Positions 34,223-43,654 of a stretch of 64,000 bases of DNA are shown here, one piece after another. Position 1 is the first letter of the stretch, and the number at the start of each line of letters is the position of its first letter. The notes below the pieces were generated by a model that was not told where the DNA came from, did no database searches, and saw only the letters and a program-made list of their open reading frames with translations. Made by a program: the position numbers and the translations under genes. Location: positions 123,393 through 187,392 of the forward strand of contig NZ_JAKSXN010000001.1 of the NCBI RefSeq assembly GCF_022427145.1. Direction: 5' to 3'. Source of the stretch: Paenibacillus timonensis. Its GTDB lineage: Bacteria > Bacillota > Bacilli > Paenibacillales > Paenibacillaceae.

Positions 34223-34330
34223 TTGAAATCACCTTACTCTATCGGCTACGAAAACCTACGATTTCCGACTCGATCTTAAGACAAGAACGTGAATTTATTT
34301 TTCAAAGGCGTCCCGCCTCTCTCTAAACAC

Positions 34331-34363
34331 AAAAAAGCTCCACCCTTCTTCAGGGCGGAGCTT
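34331..34363 (-). terminator. terminator of the GNAT gene at 34394
   Basis: On the minus strand AAGCTCCGCCCT pairs with AGGGTGGAGCTT, followed by TTTTGTG. It lies 30 bases downstream of the acetyltransferase stop and upstream of the liv control region. Confidence 0.8.
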
Positions 34364-34393
34364 GAATCGCAGTTTGCTGGAAAGTTATTTGTA

Positions 34394-34945
34394 TCAGGCT
34401 TGATTTAACGGCTTATTCATTCGGTAGCCGGTGCAGCCGAAGCCGCAATGTTCATAGAACATTTTGGCGGACAGATGGTTCTCGCGGGCCGTGGATAACA
34501 CCAAATCCGTGCTGCCCCGTTCGCGGGCCCACTTCTCCGCTTCTTCGATCAACCGTCTCCCGATCCCCGCACCGCGGTGCTTCTCGTCAACGACCAATGC
34601 CGTAATCCGGGTGACCGGTTTACTCATGTCATGCGTCTGATGCTGTTTGAGAAAAGCCGTCCCGACGACCACGCCGTCGAGTTCCGCAACCAGATTGCCT
34701 AGCAGCAGCTGGCCTTCCAGCATCGCTAAGCGCTCCTTCAGCACGCTAGCCGTCATCGGGTAGCGCAGTTGACGCATTAAAGGAAGCATGTGTTGAACAT
34801 CGTCGCAACAACCGTTGCGAATGACCAAAGCCGGAGCTAACGCCTCAATACTCAATTGGACCAAACCACCTTTAATAAATTTGCCGCTTTGTTTAGGCGC
34901 GGCTGCGACCTGATTCAACAGCTTCCGCCGTGCTCCAATGATCAC
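34394..34945 (-). CDS. GNAT-family N-acetyltransferase
   Basis: The GNAT domain covers roughly the last 140 residues: LVVDEKHRGAGIGRRLIEEAEKWARERG is the acetyl-CoA loop, and LSAKMFYEHCGF the end of the fold. The start is uncertain. GTG 34945 gives 183 residues but has no clear ribosome-binding site. TTG 34855, after AAAGGTGG, gives 153, the usual family length. The best Shine-Dalgarno sequence (AAGGAG at 35026-35031) instead precedes an in-frame CTG at 35017, which would give 207 residues. The substrate is unknown. Confidence 0.75.
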   Translation of the reverse strand: MIIGARRKLLNQVAAAPKQSGKFIKGGLVQLSIEALAPALVIRNGCCDDVQHMLPLMRQLRYPMTASVLKERLAMLEGQLLLGNLVAELDGVVVGTAFLKQHQTHDMSKPVTRITALVVDEKHRGAGIGRRLIEEAEKWARERGSTDLVLSTARENHLSAKMFYEHCGFGCTGYRMNKPLNQA

Positions 34946-35124
34946 TTCGTTGCCCAGCTCCCCGCTGACCGGCAGAGGGATCGCTTTGGGCGGTTTGATG
35001 CAGGAGCCCCCATGCAGGGTTTGATCTCCTTAACGCTAGGTTAACAATCCTATTCTATTTTCCGGTTTTATGAGCAGGATTGCAATAGTTCTAATTAAAA
35101 ATGTAAATATTTTTCGATAAAAAG

Positions 35125-36981
35125 TTACAAATAACGAAATTGTGCTTCGACCAAGCCGCAATAGATTCCCTTTTGTTCCATAAGTTCCCGGTGGTTGCCC
35201 GTTTCTTTGATCTCGCCATGATCCAGCACGATGATCTTGTCGGCGCTGCGGATAGTGGAGAGCCGATGGGCCACGATAAACGATGTCCTCCCCTTGAGCA
35301 GCACCTTCAGCGCTTCCTGGATCTTCAGCTCGGTTTCCGTATCGATGCTGGCCGTAGCCTCGTCGAGGATTAAAATCCGCGGATTCGCCAGCAGCGCCCG
35401 GGCGAACGACAGCAGCTGTCTTTGACCCATCGACAGCACGTTACCTCGTTCCTCCACCTCCGTACCGTAGCCGTTCGGCAGCTTCATGATAAAGTCGTGG
35501 GCATCCACCGCCCTGGCCGCAGCCTCCACTTCCTCGTCCGTCGCGTCCAACCGGCCGAACCGGATATTATCCCGGATCGTGCCTGAGAAAATAAACGTAT
35601 CCTGCAGCACGACTCCAATTTGGCTGCGAAGGCTTTGAACGGTGACGTCGCGAATGTCATGACCATCGATGACGACCGAACCCCCGCTGGGATCGTAAAA
35701 ACGGCTGAGGAGGTTGATGATCGTGCTTTTTCCCGAGCCCGTATGGCCGACGAGCGCGATCGACTGGCCGGGACGCACGTCCAGATCAATGCCTTTTAAG
35801 GCGGGGCGTCCTTTTTCATATTCAAAAACAACATGGTTAAAGTGGATCTCCCCCGTAATAGTCGGCAACGGCTTGGCCCCGGCCTTATCGGCGATATTCG
35901 GCTCCTCGTCGATAAATTCAAAAATCCGCTCGGACGAGGCCATCGCCACCAGCAGTTGGTTATACATCTGCCCCAAGCGATTGATCGGATCCCAGAAGTT
36001 GCCCACATAGTTGCTGAAGGCCACCAGCAAGCCGATCGTCAATTCCCCGGACTGAATCAGGTAAACGCCCAGCATGAACAGCACGAACGTACCGACGCCC
36101 CCGGTGATTTCGATCAATGGACCGAACCCTTGGTTCATCGCCGACGCTTTGTCCCACGATTTCTTGCTGCTCAGGTTCATCGAATCGAAGTAACGCATGT
36201 TCTCCCGCTCTTGCGTGTAAGCCTGGGTCACGCGAATGCCCTGGATCGATTCGTTCAGATGAGAGTTGATCCGCGAGTTTTTCATGCGGACTTCCTGCCA
36301 GGCCATCCGGATTTTTTGCCGCAGTTTCGTGGAGATCAGGAACATGATGGGTACGGTGATCATCACCGCAAGGCCCAGCTTCCAGTTGATCAGCAATAAA
36401 ATCACGACGATTCCCGCGAGTTGCACGCAGTCGATCATCAGGTTGACGACCCCGTTGGTGAACAGCTCCTGCAGAGAATTGACGTCATTGGTGACCCGTA
36501 CCAGCACCGAACCGGCCGGACGCTTATCGAAGAAATTGAACGAGAGCTTCTGGATATGCTTAAACAAATCGGCGCGCAAGTCATAGATGACCTTCTGCCC
36601 GATGATGTTCGTGTATTTGATCCGGTATACGCCGGAGGCCCATTGAATCAGATACAGGATAAGGACGGCTGCGGTGATGCCGTACAGCAGCGTTAAGCTG
36701 GTCTGGCCGTTCTCCGGCGCGATTGCGCGGTCGATCGCCAAACTCGTCAAATAAGGCACGGTCAGCTTCGTCACCGTACCAAGCACCGTCATCAGGATGA
36801 TCAAGGGCAGCATCTGTTTGGCATAGGGCTTCATATAGGCGAAGAGCCGGCGGAACTGCTGCCAGTCAAACGCCTTGTCGATCACCTCGTCATCCTGGTA
36901 GACGAAACGTTCTTCGATTCTTCCCCGGGCGGCTTCCTTGCCGGACGCCGGCTTAGGCCGGGTTGCCGTTTGCGTATTCAT
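35125..36981 (-). CDS. heterodimeric ABC exporter subunit, catalytic-glutamate half (YheH/BmrD-like)
   Basis: A 618-residue half-transporter with a polar N-terminus of about 55 residues, six transmembrane helices, and an ATPase domain. It has Walker A GHTGSGKST, an altered signature LSMGQRQLLSFARALL, and Walker B ILILDEATASID with the catalytic glutamate. The start overlaps the upstream subunit's stop (ATGA). With its partner it is like Bacillus BmrC/BmrD or YheI/YheH, which export drugs. The glutamate here, against the aspartate in the partner, shows that the two make one standard and one degenerate ATP site. Confidence 0.9.
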   Translation of the reverse strand: MNTQTATRPKPASGKEAARGRIEERFVYQDDEVIDKAFDWQQFRRLFAYMKPYAKQMLPLIILMTVLGTVTKLTVPYLTSLAIDRAIAPENGQTSLTLLYGITAAVLILYLIQWASGVYRIKYTNIIGQKVIYDLRADLFKHIQKLSFNFFDKRPAGSVLVRVTNDVNSLQELFTNGVVNLMIDCVQLAGIVVILLLINWKLGLAVMITVPIMFLISTKLRQKIRMAWQEVRMKNSRINSHLNESIQGIRVTQAYTQERENMRYFDSMNLSSKKSWDKASAMNQGFGPLIEITGGVGTFVLFMLGVYLIQSGELTIGLLVAFSNYVGNFWDPINRLGQMYNQLLVAMASSERIFEFIDEEPNIADKAGAKPLPTITGEIHFNHVVFEYEKGRPALKGIDLDVRPGQSIALVGHTGSGKSTIINLLSRFYDPSGGSVVIDGHDIRDVTVQSLRSQIGVVLQDTFIFSGTIRDNIRFGRLDATDEEVEAAARAVDAHDFIMKLPNGYGTEVEERGNVLSMGQRQLLSFARALLANPRILILDEATASIDTETELKIQEALKVLLKGRTSFIVAHRLSTIRSADKIIVLDHGEIKETGNHRELMEQKGIYCGLVEAQFRYL

Positions 36982-38747
36982 GCGTTCCCCTCCCCTTCGC
37001 GCCGGGCCGCTCCGGCCAAGTGGTCCGCGTATTGGATACGGTACACGTCCCGGTAAGGACCCGAAGCTTCAATCAGCTCCTCATGTCTCCCGCGTTGAAC
37101 AACCCGCCCTTCGTTCAAGACGAGGATTTCGTCGGCGTGCCGCAGCGAAGAGATCCGATGGGCGATAATAAACGTCGTTCGGCCCCGCATGACCTCCTGA
37201 AAGCCGGATTGGATCTCCTGCTCGGTCTCCATGTCCACCGCGCTGGTGGCATCGTCCAAGATCAGGATTTTCGGGTTCTTGAGCAAGGCGCGGGCGATGG
37301 CAATCCTTTGCTTTTGCCCGCCGGACAAACCAAGGCCCCGTTCGCCAACCACGGTATCATAACCCTCCGGCAGCTCCATGATGAAATCGTGCGCCTTGGC
37401 CAATTGAGCGGCGCGAATGATCTCTTCCATGGATACGTTGGTCATGCCGTAAGCGATATTGCCCTTAATCGTCGACGAGAACAGGAATGTCTCCTGAAAC
37501 ACTGTGGCGATTTGGCTGCGCAGGCTGCGCACGCTGAGATCCCGGATATCTTTGCCGTCCAGGCGGATATGACCTTTATTCACGTCGTAAGCGCGCATCA
37601 ACAGCTGGATGATCGTCGACTTGCCGGAACCGGTACCGCCGAGGAAACCGATCACCGATCCGGGCGGGGCATGGAACTCGATGTCGACCACTGCCGGCAT
37701 TTTGTTCCCGTAAGCAAACGTGACCCGCTCGAACCGAACGTCGCCGCGAACCTGCTCCGGATCAAGCTCCTCGGCTTGCGCCTCGTCCTTGACGTCGATC
37801 GGCTGGTTCAAAATCTCCAGCACCCGCTCCCCGGACGCCTTGGATTGCGTATAGTTATTAATATGGAAGCCCAGACCCCACATCGGGCCGATGATAAACC
37901 AGATTAAACTGAAGAAGGCGACCAGATCGCCGAGCGACAACTGCCCTTTGATCACCAGGGCTCCGCCGACCGATAGAAGCACCGCGACGCTGACGGAAGC
38001 CAGCAGCTCCATCACCGGAAAGAACTTGCTCCATAAGGTCGCCGCGAAAATCTGGTTATCCTTGTATCGCTCGTTTCGGTGCGAGAATTTCTCCACTTCG
38101 TGCGGCTCCCGGGCGAACGATTTGACGGTACGCACACCGGTCACGTTCTCCTGCACCGCGGTCGTCAAGGAACTCAGCGCTTGGCGCATTTCCTGGAACG
38201 CCGGATGAATTTTCGACTCGAATTTGAGGGCCACGCCGGCCAGGAACGGAATCGTAATCATCGTTACCAAGGTCAACTGCCAGTGAATGGACAACATGAC
38301 CGCCGATCCGAACGTCACCATCAGAATGAGATTCAGCAGTTGGGCGAAGCCAAATCCGACGAAGTTGCGGATCGCTTCCAAATCCCCCGTCAACCGCGAC
38401 ATTAAATCCCCCGTTTTGGCCGTGTCGTAATAGCGGAACGATAAGAACTGCAGCTTCTCGTAACACGCGTTGCGCAACCGGTACGCGAGATAATTTCCCA
38501 GCCTTCCGCCGAAAAATCCGTGCAGGAACTGCAGCAGCGCCTTTACGGCCACAACGGAAACCGCCGTCGCGGCAATCCAAACCACTTCCCCGTAATTCCC
38601 CGGCCGAATCACGTCGTCGATCAGCTTGCGCAGCAGCATCGGATAAACTAAGCCAAGCCCGGTAGCAGCCGCCAAACAGAGAATCGACAATACCAAGTAA
38701 TTCAACCTAGCCTGGTAATATCCCCGAAGTTGCCTGAGAACCTCCAT
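36978..38747 (-). CDS. heterodimeric ABC exporter subunit, degenerate-site half (YheI/BmrC-like)
   Basis: A 589-residue half-transporter with six transmembrane helices and an ATPase domain: Walker A GGTGSGKST, perfect signature LSGGQKQRIAIARALL, but Walker B ILILDDATSAVD with aspartate in place of the catalytic glutamate. Degenerate Walker B is expected in one half of heterodimeric type IV exporters. ATG 38747 is chosen because AGGAGG lies 6 bases upstream; the longest frame begins 38 codons earlier without support. The substrate is unknown. Confidence 0.9.
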   Translation of the reverse strand: MEVLRQLRGYYQARLNYLVLSILCLAAATGLGLVYPMLLRKLIDDVIRPGNYGEVVWIAATAVSVVAVKALLQFLHGFFGGRLGNYLAYRLRNACYEKLQFLSFRYYDTAKTGDLMSRLTGDLEAIRNFVGFGFAQLLNLILMVTFGSAVMLSIHWQLTLVTMITIPFLAGVALKFESKIHPAFQEMRQALSSLTTAVQENVTGVRTVKSFAREPHEVEKFSHRNERYKDNQIFAATLWSKFFPVMELLASVSVAVLLSVGGALVIKGQLSLGDLVAFFSLIWFIIGPMWGLGFHINNYTQSKASGERVLEILNQPIDVKDEAQAEELDPEQVRGDVRFERVTFAYGNKMPAVVDIEFHAPPGSVIGFLGGTGSGKSTIIQLLMRAYDVNKGHIRLDGKDIRDLSVRSLRSQIATVFQETFLFSSTIKGNIAYGMTNVSMEEIIRAAQLAKAHDFIMELPEGYDTVVGERGLGLSGGQKQRIAIARALLKNPKILILDDATSAVDMETEQEIQSGFQEVMRGRTTFIIAHRISSLRHADEILVLNEGRVVQRGRHEELIEASGPYRDVYRIQYADHLAGAARREGEGNA

Positions 38748-38920
38748 GTCACTCCTCCTACATCCGTTTGTCATCAAAAAACCAACGGTTCCGGACGTAT
38801 TGGCTGCGATACAACGAGGAGCTGTCTGAACGCCGCGAAACCTGTCACCGCCTGAAAGCATGCGCTTTCATGGCTTTAGCTCCTTGCAGTTTATCATCAG
38901 GATTTTCCCGCGGCAAAGCG

Positions 38921-38960
38921 AAGAAAAGCCTAATATCCCTTAAATTTGGAATATTAGGCC
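38921..38960 (-). terminator. terminator of the dynA gene
   Basis: On the minus strand GGCCTAATATTCC pairs imperfectly with GGATATTAGGC, followed by TTTTCTTCG. It lies about 22 bases after the dynA stop and separates it from the ABC exporter operon. Confidence 0.7.
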
Positions 38961-38981
38961 TCTATCGCAGGTCAAACCGGC

Positions 38982-41900
38982 TTATTTTTCATAAAATGCT
39001 TCCATTTCCTCCACATCCCGCCCGATTTGGCCGAGGATGCCCTTCCAGTGCGCCAGCTCCTCCGGAGAGGCTTTGGAGTCCTGGATGCTCTGCTCCCATT
39101 CCGCCCACAGCCCGCGGAACGTTTCGGCGGTTTGCTCCTTGCGAAACGCGATTTCACGTTCATAATGCTCCCGGAAAAACGTCTCCATCCCTTCGACGAT
39201 TTCCTTCAGCTTGGCGAGCAAGGGTTCCTCAAGCTTAGCACGCAGTACCATGCGGCCGCCTCCCTCAAAAAAAGCTTTCGGATTTTTGAAGTAAGACCAA
39301 TACGTCTCCGGTGCCAGCGTTCCGGCGTCCAGCAAACCCTCGGGGATTGCCGGCGTGTTCCAGCCCGTATCCCCTTTCGCATAGCTAAGCGGCATATCCA
39401 GGGCCGCCTCATGCCGGCGGCACCAAGCCTCCGCCTCGCGGCGAAGCAGCGCCTCCGCTTTCCGTTCCAGGCGCAGCGTGGTGGCGAGCAGCTCGCGCTC
39501 CAATTCGCCTGAAATTTGATCTAGCCAGCCGCGCATCGCGACGGTAAAATTTCGTTTGAGCGGACCGTTATGCTCCTGCAGCAGAGATGGGTGGAAAAAT
39601 TCGGCGAACAGCTCCAGCGCCTGCAACCGTACTCGCTGCACGACGTGGAACAACAGCTCGGCGTTCTCCTGACTCCACTCCCGGCCGACATCAACCTGGA
39701 CAAACTCGGCAACGGCCCGCTCAAAAATATCCCGGCGTCCGCGCAAGGCGGCGAGCATCTGCTCCGCATTTTCCGCGTTTTGTCCGGCGGCCTCCGTCCA
39801 TTTGAACAACCGATCTTGCATCTGCTTCATCATCTCGGCAGCGGACGAGACGGCCAGGTTTCCCAGATCCTGCTCCAGGAAAGCCGAGAAGCGCTGGCGG
39901 AAGAGGAAGAATCCCGGGTCGTCCGCGGCGTTCTCCCGCCCGGCCGCCATGGCCCGTAGGCTGGATACCGCAAACACGTTCGGCTGCTGGATGCCGGCCG
40001 AGCGAAGGCCGTCCCGCACATGCTCCACGACGGAACCTAGCTCTTCCTCCGAGGCGGCGAGATCGGCGGCGTTCACGACGAAGAACATTTTGTCGAGGGC
40101 GAAGCTGCCCTTCATCCGCCCCAGCTGGCTTAACAGCTGCTTGTCGGCGCGCGAAAACGCGTGATTGTAATACGTCACGAAAATGATCGCATCAGAGTCC
40201 TTCATATATTGGAACGTGACCCCCGTATGTCGGGCATGGATCGAATCCGCCCCCGGGGTGTCCACCAGAACGATGCCTTGTTCGGTCAACGGACAGCGGT
40301 AGTAAAAATCGATTTCAGCCACGAAGCAGGCTTTCGTTTCGTTTGCGGCATAGCCGCGGAACTGCTCCACTTCCACGATCTCCACCTGTCCGAGCCGCTC
40401 GGCTGACGCTGCCCATCCGGCTTCCGCCGCTTTCAGGAAGCTGTAATGGGCACGGCCTGCCGCCGGAATGTCTTCGGGTTTCAAGCGCCGTACCGCCTCC
40501 AGCCAAGCCGTTTCCGACCACGCTCCCAAGCCGAGGGCTTGGAAAGAATAGGACAGGTCTTCGCGGATCGCTTCGGCGCTCTTGAATTTGACGGCCGCCG
40601 TGTTATGGCGCTGGCCGCCGGCCGGCGCCATCACGCGGATGATCGCCGCGGTGGTCGGATGCGGCGACACGGGCAGCACAGCTTCGCCCAGCAATGCGCT
40701 GGCGAAGGAAGATTTTCCGGCGCTGAATGCCCCGAACAGCGCCACGGTGAAGACGCCGCCGCGCAGCTCGGCGGCGCGCCGGGTCAGCTCCCGCACCCCG
40801 GTGCCGAAAGCCGGGTGGGGAGCCAGCCGCTCGGCCGCGGCCGTCAGGCGCGCGGCAGCGGCGAGCGCGCGCCCGCGCGCCGGGGCGGCCGGCGGCGCCG
40901 CAGGCGCGGGCGCCGTTGCCGCCGGGGCATGGCCCCCGGCGGCCTCAGCCTGCGGCGGCGGTGCGGCAGCGGTGGTACTCGCAGCCGCCTTCGCCGCCGC
41001 CGCAGGCGCTCCCGCGCCGCGGCCAGTTGCGCGCGGCGCGGCCATCCCCGCCCTCACCCCCGGCAGCAGGCCGGGGGTGAGGGGCACGGGCGCGCCCAGC
41101 AGCGCGGCACAGCGCGCCGCTCGCGCTTCGGCGGCCGCGTCCAGCTGCGCCAGGGCGCGGGCCGCGGGCAGGCGCGCCGCCAGCTCGGCGCGCCGGGCGA
41201 GCGCCGCCGCAGCCTCGGCGGCGCGGCGCGGCGACGGCGCGGCGAGCAGCGCGTCGATCACGCCCGCGGCCGCCCGGCGGTAGCGCGCGACGATGCCGGC
41301 GCCCACCGCCGCCGCGTAGTGCAGCGTCGACTCGCCGGACAGCATCGCTCCGCCCGGAAGCGGCTCCGTAATCCAAGCCTCCGCCGGCTTCGGCATCCAC
41401 TCGTCGAGCTGCCGTTCCCAGTCCTCGCCCCAGAGCTCCAGCTCCTGGCCGATCGTCCGCAGCTCTTGGCGCACATGCCAGTCCAGCTGCGCTTGCACCT
41501 GCTCTCCCAGGGCTTGCAGAAATTCACTTTGACGCCCCAGCTTTTCCGCCTCCGTCTTCCCGCCGGTGAACCAGCCTTTCGCCTTAAAGCCCGGCGCCCG
41601 GCTTTCCAAGAATCGACCGGCAAGCTCCCGCAGCGGCGGCGTCATCAACTGGGCCGTCTCCAGCAAGCTGCCGATGCGTCGCAGCCATTCCTGCCTCCGC
41701 GATTCCCAGGCCTGATCCCCCGACGAATCAGCCGACTCCAGCTGCCTCAACTCTTCCTCCAGCGCCGTTACATCCGTTTCGCCGCCGACCTCCGCCTCAA
41801 GCTGCTCGCGACGAGCTTGTTCCGCTTCGGCCGCCCGGGCCAAATATCCTTCAACCGACTGGGCCGCCGAGGCGTAAGCGCCGTATTCCAATAATCCGTC

Positions 41901-42686
41901 TCCCCGATCAAACAGGACACGGATCACCTCCTTCAGTTGAGGCAGCATATTCCCGGGAGCATCGTCCCGCTTCAAAGAGATGTAAAAAATCCCCTGAGCC
42001 GCAATATTCCATGCCCTGAACGCTTGGCTAACCGACGCTTGATAATCCTCGAAGGCCAGCTCCTCTTCCCGGTGCTTATCGATTTGATTCACGACCATGT
42101 ATACCGGTTTCCCGTAATCGCTAAGCGATTTGGCAAAGCTTAAATTCGTCTCCGAAGAAACGTGGTTATAATCCATCACGTAAAAAACGACGTCCGCCAG
42201 GTGCAACGCGGAATGCGTGGCCATCGCATGGCCGGCGTCATTGGAGTCGACCCCCGGCGTATCCAGCAGAACCCCGCCGCGGGGCGGCAGCTCCACCCGG
42301 TCCCATAACTCAACGCGGGCGTACTCCTCGCCGTTGCGGCAATACGCCGCGACCTGCTCCACCGGCACTTCCACCTTGGTTTTGGCCGGATCGGCCGGCG
42401 TCAACAGCGCTCGCGGCTCCCCTTCCCGAATGAGCACCACATTGGCGCTGGTGGGAAGCGGGCTGGCCGGCATCACCGCCTTCCCGCTTAACGCGTTGAT
42501 CAAACTCGATTTTCCCGCCGAAAAATGGCCGCAGAACGCCGCAACCAATTCCCGCCTCCCCAGCTTATCGCCAACCTCCCGCAGTTCCGCCGCCGCGGCG
42601 AGGTCTCCTTCCCCATCCAGCAGGTCCCGCAGCCGATGCAGGCGTTCCTGTAAGGTGTGCTCCGTTTCCGTCATCGTCCGATCCAT
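38982..42686 (-). CDS. dynA: bacterial dynamin-like protein, double GTPase
   Basis: A 1234-residue protein with two dynamin GTPase modules. The first P-loop is GHFSAGKSS (residues 53-61), with DTPG and NQID following. The second P-loop is GAFSAGKSS (about 650-658), with DTPG and a VVNAAD G4-like motif later. Each is followed by long helical stalk regions. This fused organisation and length match DynA of Bacillus (1193 residues), which binds membranes and responds to membrane damage and pores. The region joining the modules (about residues 530-630) is extremely alanine/proline-rich and GC-rich. The ribosome-binding site is GGAGGGG. Confidence 0.92.
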   Translation of the reverse strand: MDRTMTETEHTLQERLHRLRDLLDGEGDLAAAAELREVGDKLGRRELVAAFCGHFSAGKSSLINALSGKAVMPASPLPTSANVVLIREGEPRALLTPADPAKTKVEVPVEQVAAYCRNGEEYARVELWDRVELPPRGGVLLDTPGVDSNDAGHAMATHSALHLADVVFYVMDYNHVSSETNLSFAKSLSDYGKPVYMVVNQIDKHREEELAFEDYQASVSQAFRAWNIAAQGIFYISLKRDDAPGNMLPQLKEVIRVLFDRGDGLLEYGAYASAAQSVEGYLARAAEAEQARREQLEAEVGGETDVTALEEELRQLESADSSGDQAWESRRQEWLRRIGSLLETAQLMTPPLRELAGRFLESRAPGFKAKGWFTGGKTEAEKLGRQSEFLQALGEQVQAQLDWHVRQELRTIGQELELWGEDWERQLDEWMPKPAEAWITEPLPGGAMLSGESTLHYAAAVGAGIVARYRRAAAGVIDALLAAPSPRRAAEAAAALARRAELAARLPAARALAQLDAAAEARAARCAALLGAPVPLTPGLLPGVRAGMAAPRATGRGAGAPAAAAKAAASTTAAAPPPQAEAAGGHAPAATAPAPAAPPAAPARGRALAAAARLTAAAERLAPHPAFGTGVRELTRRAAELRGGVFTVALFGAFSAGKSSFASALLGEAVLPVSPHPTTAAIIRVMAPAGGQRHNTAAVKFKSAEAIREDLSYSFQALGLGAWSETAWLEAVRRLKPEDIPAAGRAHYSFLKAAEAGWAASAERLGQVEIVEVEQFRGYAANETKACFVAEIDFYYRCPLTEQGIVLVDTPGADSIHARHTGVTFQYMKDSDAIIFVTYYNHAFSRADKQLLSQLGRMKGSFALDKMFFVVNAADLAASEEELGSVVEHVRDGLRSAGIQQPNVFAVSSLRAMAAGRENAADDPGFFLFRQRFSAFLEQDLGNLAVSSAAEMMKQMQDRLFKWTEAAGQNAENAEQMLAALRGRRDIFERAVAEFVQVDVGREWSQENAELLFHVVQRVRLQALELFAEFFHPSLLQEHNGPLKRNFTVAMRGWLDQISGELERELLATTLRLERKAEALLRREAEAWCRRHEAALDMPLSYAKGDTGWNTPAIPEGLLDAGTLAPETYWSYFKNPKAFFEGGGRMVLRAKLEEPLLAKLKEIVEGMETFFREHYEREIAFRKEQTAETFRGLWAEWEQSIQDSKASPEELAHWKGILGQIGRDVEEMEAFYEK

Positions 42687-42816
42687 CTAAGCCCCTCCGT
42701 TTTCCACGCTGCGAAATCAAGTTTCATTTTCATTTTGATTATTCACATTTTAACATTTCCCTGTTCGCTTGGAAACGCTCCCCAGAGGGTTTTCCCGCGC
42801 AATCCAAGGCAACCCC

Positions 42817-42842
42817 AAAAAAAAACGCCTCGAAGAGGCGGT
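42817..42842 (-). terminator. terminator of the methyltransferase gene
   Basis: On the minus strand CCGCCTC TTCG GAGGCG is followed by TTTTTTTTT. It lies about 25 bases downstream of the methyltransferase stop. Confidence 0.9.
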
Positions 42843-42867
42843 TCGGTTGTAATCTATGGCGGCAATG

Positions 42868-43605
42868 CTAAATCCCTTTCTCCGCCGAAATCAGCAAGAA
42901 CATCGGACGGCGGAGCTCATCCTGCATGCCCGGGACGTTCCGCAGCATTTCCTCGGAGGGGCCGGGCTCCTTCACTGCCTTGATGCGAAATCCTGCAGCG
43001 ATCAGGTCGTTAAGGTAAGTCGAAAACGTCCGGTGATATTTGATCACGCCGTCGGTCAAAAACGACGTTTCCCGCCGCCCTTCGGCTTGGTAATCGTCCA
43101 CCGGCCAATGCAGGGGCCGCCCGCTCTCGTCATAATGCCAATCCTGTTCGCCGAGGGACGTAAAGATCGGATGCTCTACGGAAAACACAAACGCTCCGTT
43201 CGCCGCAAGGCAGCGGGACACTTTATGGCAAACGGCGGCAAATGATTCGATATAATGGAGAGCCAGTGAGCTGATCACCACGTCGAACCCGCCGCCTGGA
43301 ACATCGAGATCTTCGATGGGGCTGTTGATGTACGTGATCGCGGGATCGTCCGTCCATTCCCGGGCTTTCCGCAGCATCTTCTCGGAGATGTCGACCCCAA
43401 CCACCTGATCCGCCTGCTGCTCGCGGGCATATCGACAATGCCACCCGAAGCCGCAGCCGAGATCAAGCACCTTTTTCCCCCGTAGCTCGGGTAGCAGCGT
43501 TTTGAAGACATGCCATTCTCCCGCCGCCTTCAATCCGTGCACCGATCTTGGCATTTTTTCGTATTCGGCGAAAAACGCCGGTTCATCATATTTATTTTGC
43601 TTCAT
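42868..43605 (-). CDS. class I SAM-dependent methyltransferase
   Basis: A 245-residue protein. VLDLGCGFGWHCRYA (about residues 46-60) is motif I, binding S-adenosylmethionine, and VVGVDISEKMLRKARE is motif II. The fold matches the UbiE/small-molecule methyltransferase type (methyltransf_11/25). There is no membrane segment. The gene stands alone between dynA and the mod regulator, with its own terminator. The substrate is not predictable; a small molecule is more likely than a nucleic acid. Confidence 0.85.
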   Translation of the reverse strand: MKQNKYDEPAFFAEYEKMPRSVHGLKAAGEWHVFKTLLPELRGKKVLDLGCGFGWHCRYAREQQADQVVGVDISEKMLRKAREWTDDPAITYINSPIEDLDVPGGGFDVVISSLALHYIESFAAVCHKVSRCLAANGAFVFSVEHPIFTSLGEQDWHYDESGRPLHWPVDDYQAEGRRETSFLTDGVIKYHRTFSTYLNDLIAAGFRIKAVKEPGPSEEMLRNVPGMQDELRRPMFLLISAEKGI

Positions 43606-43654
43606 CGCGAATGCCCCCTTTCCTATCGAATGGTTACAATGCCTTATCCCTTAT

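Noticed and set aside
40446..41894. A 482-codon plus-strand frame opposite dynA
   Set aside because: It is an antisense shadow of the GC-rich dynA region. Its translation is an Arg/Ala/Gly-rich low-complexity string with no start signal.
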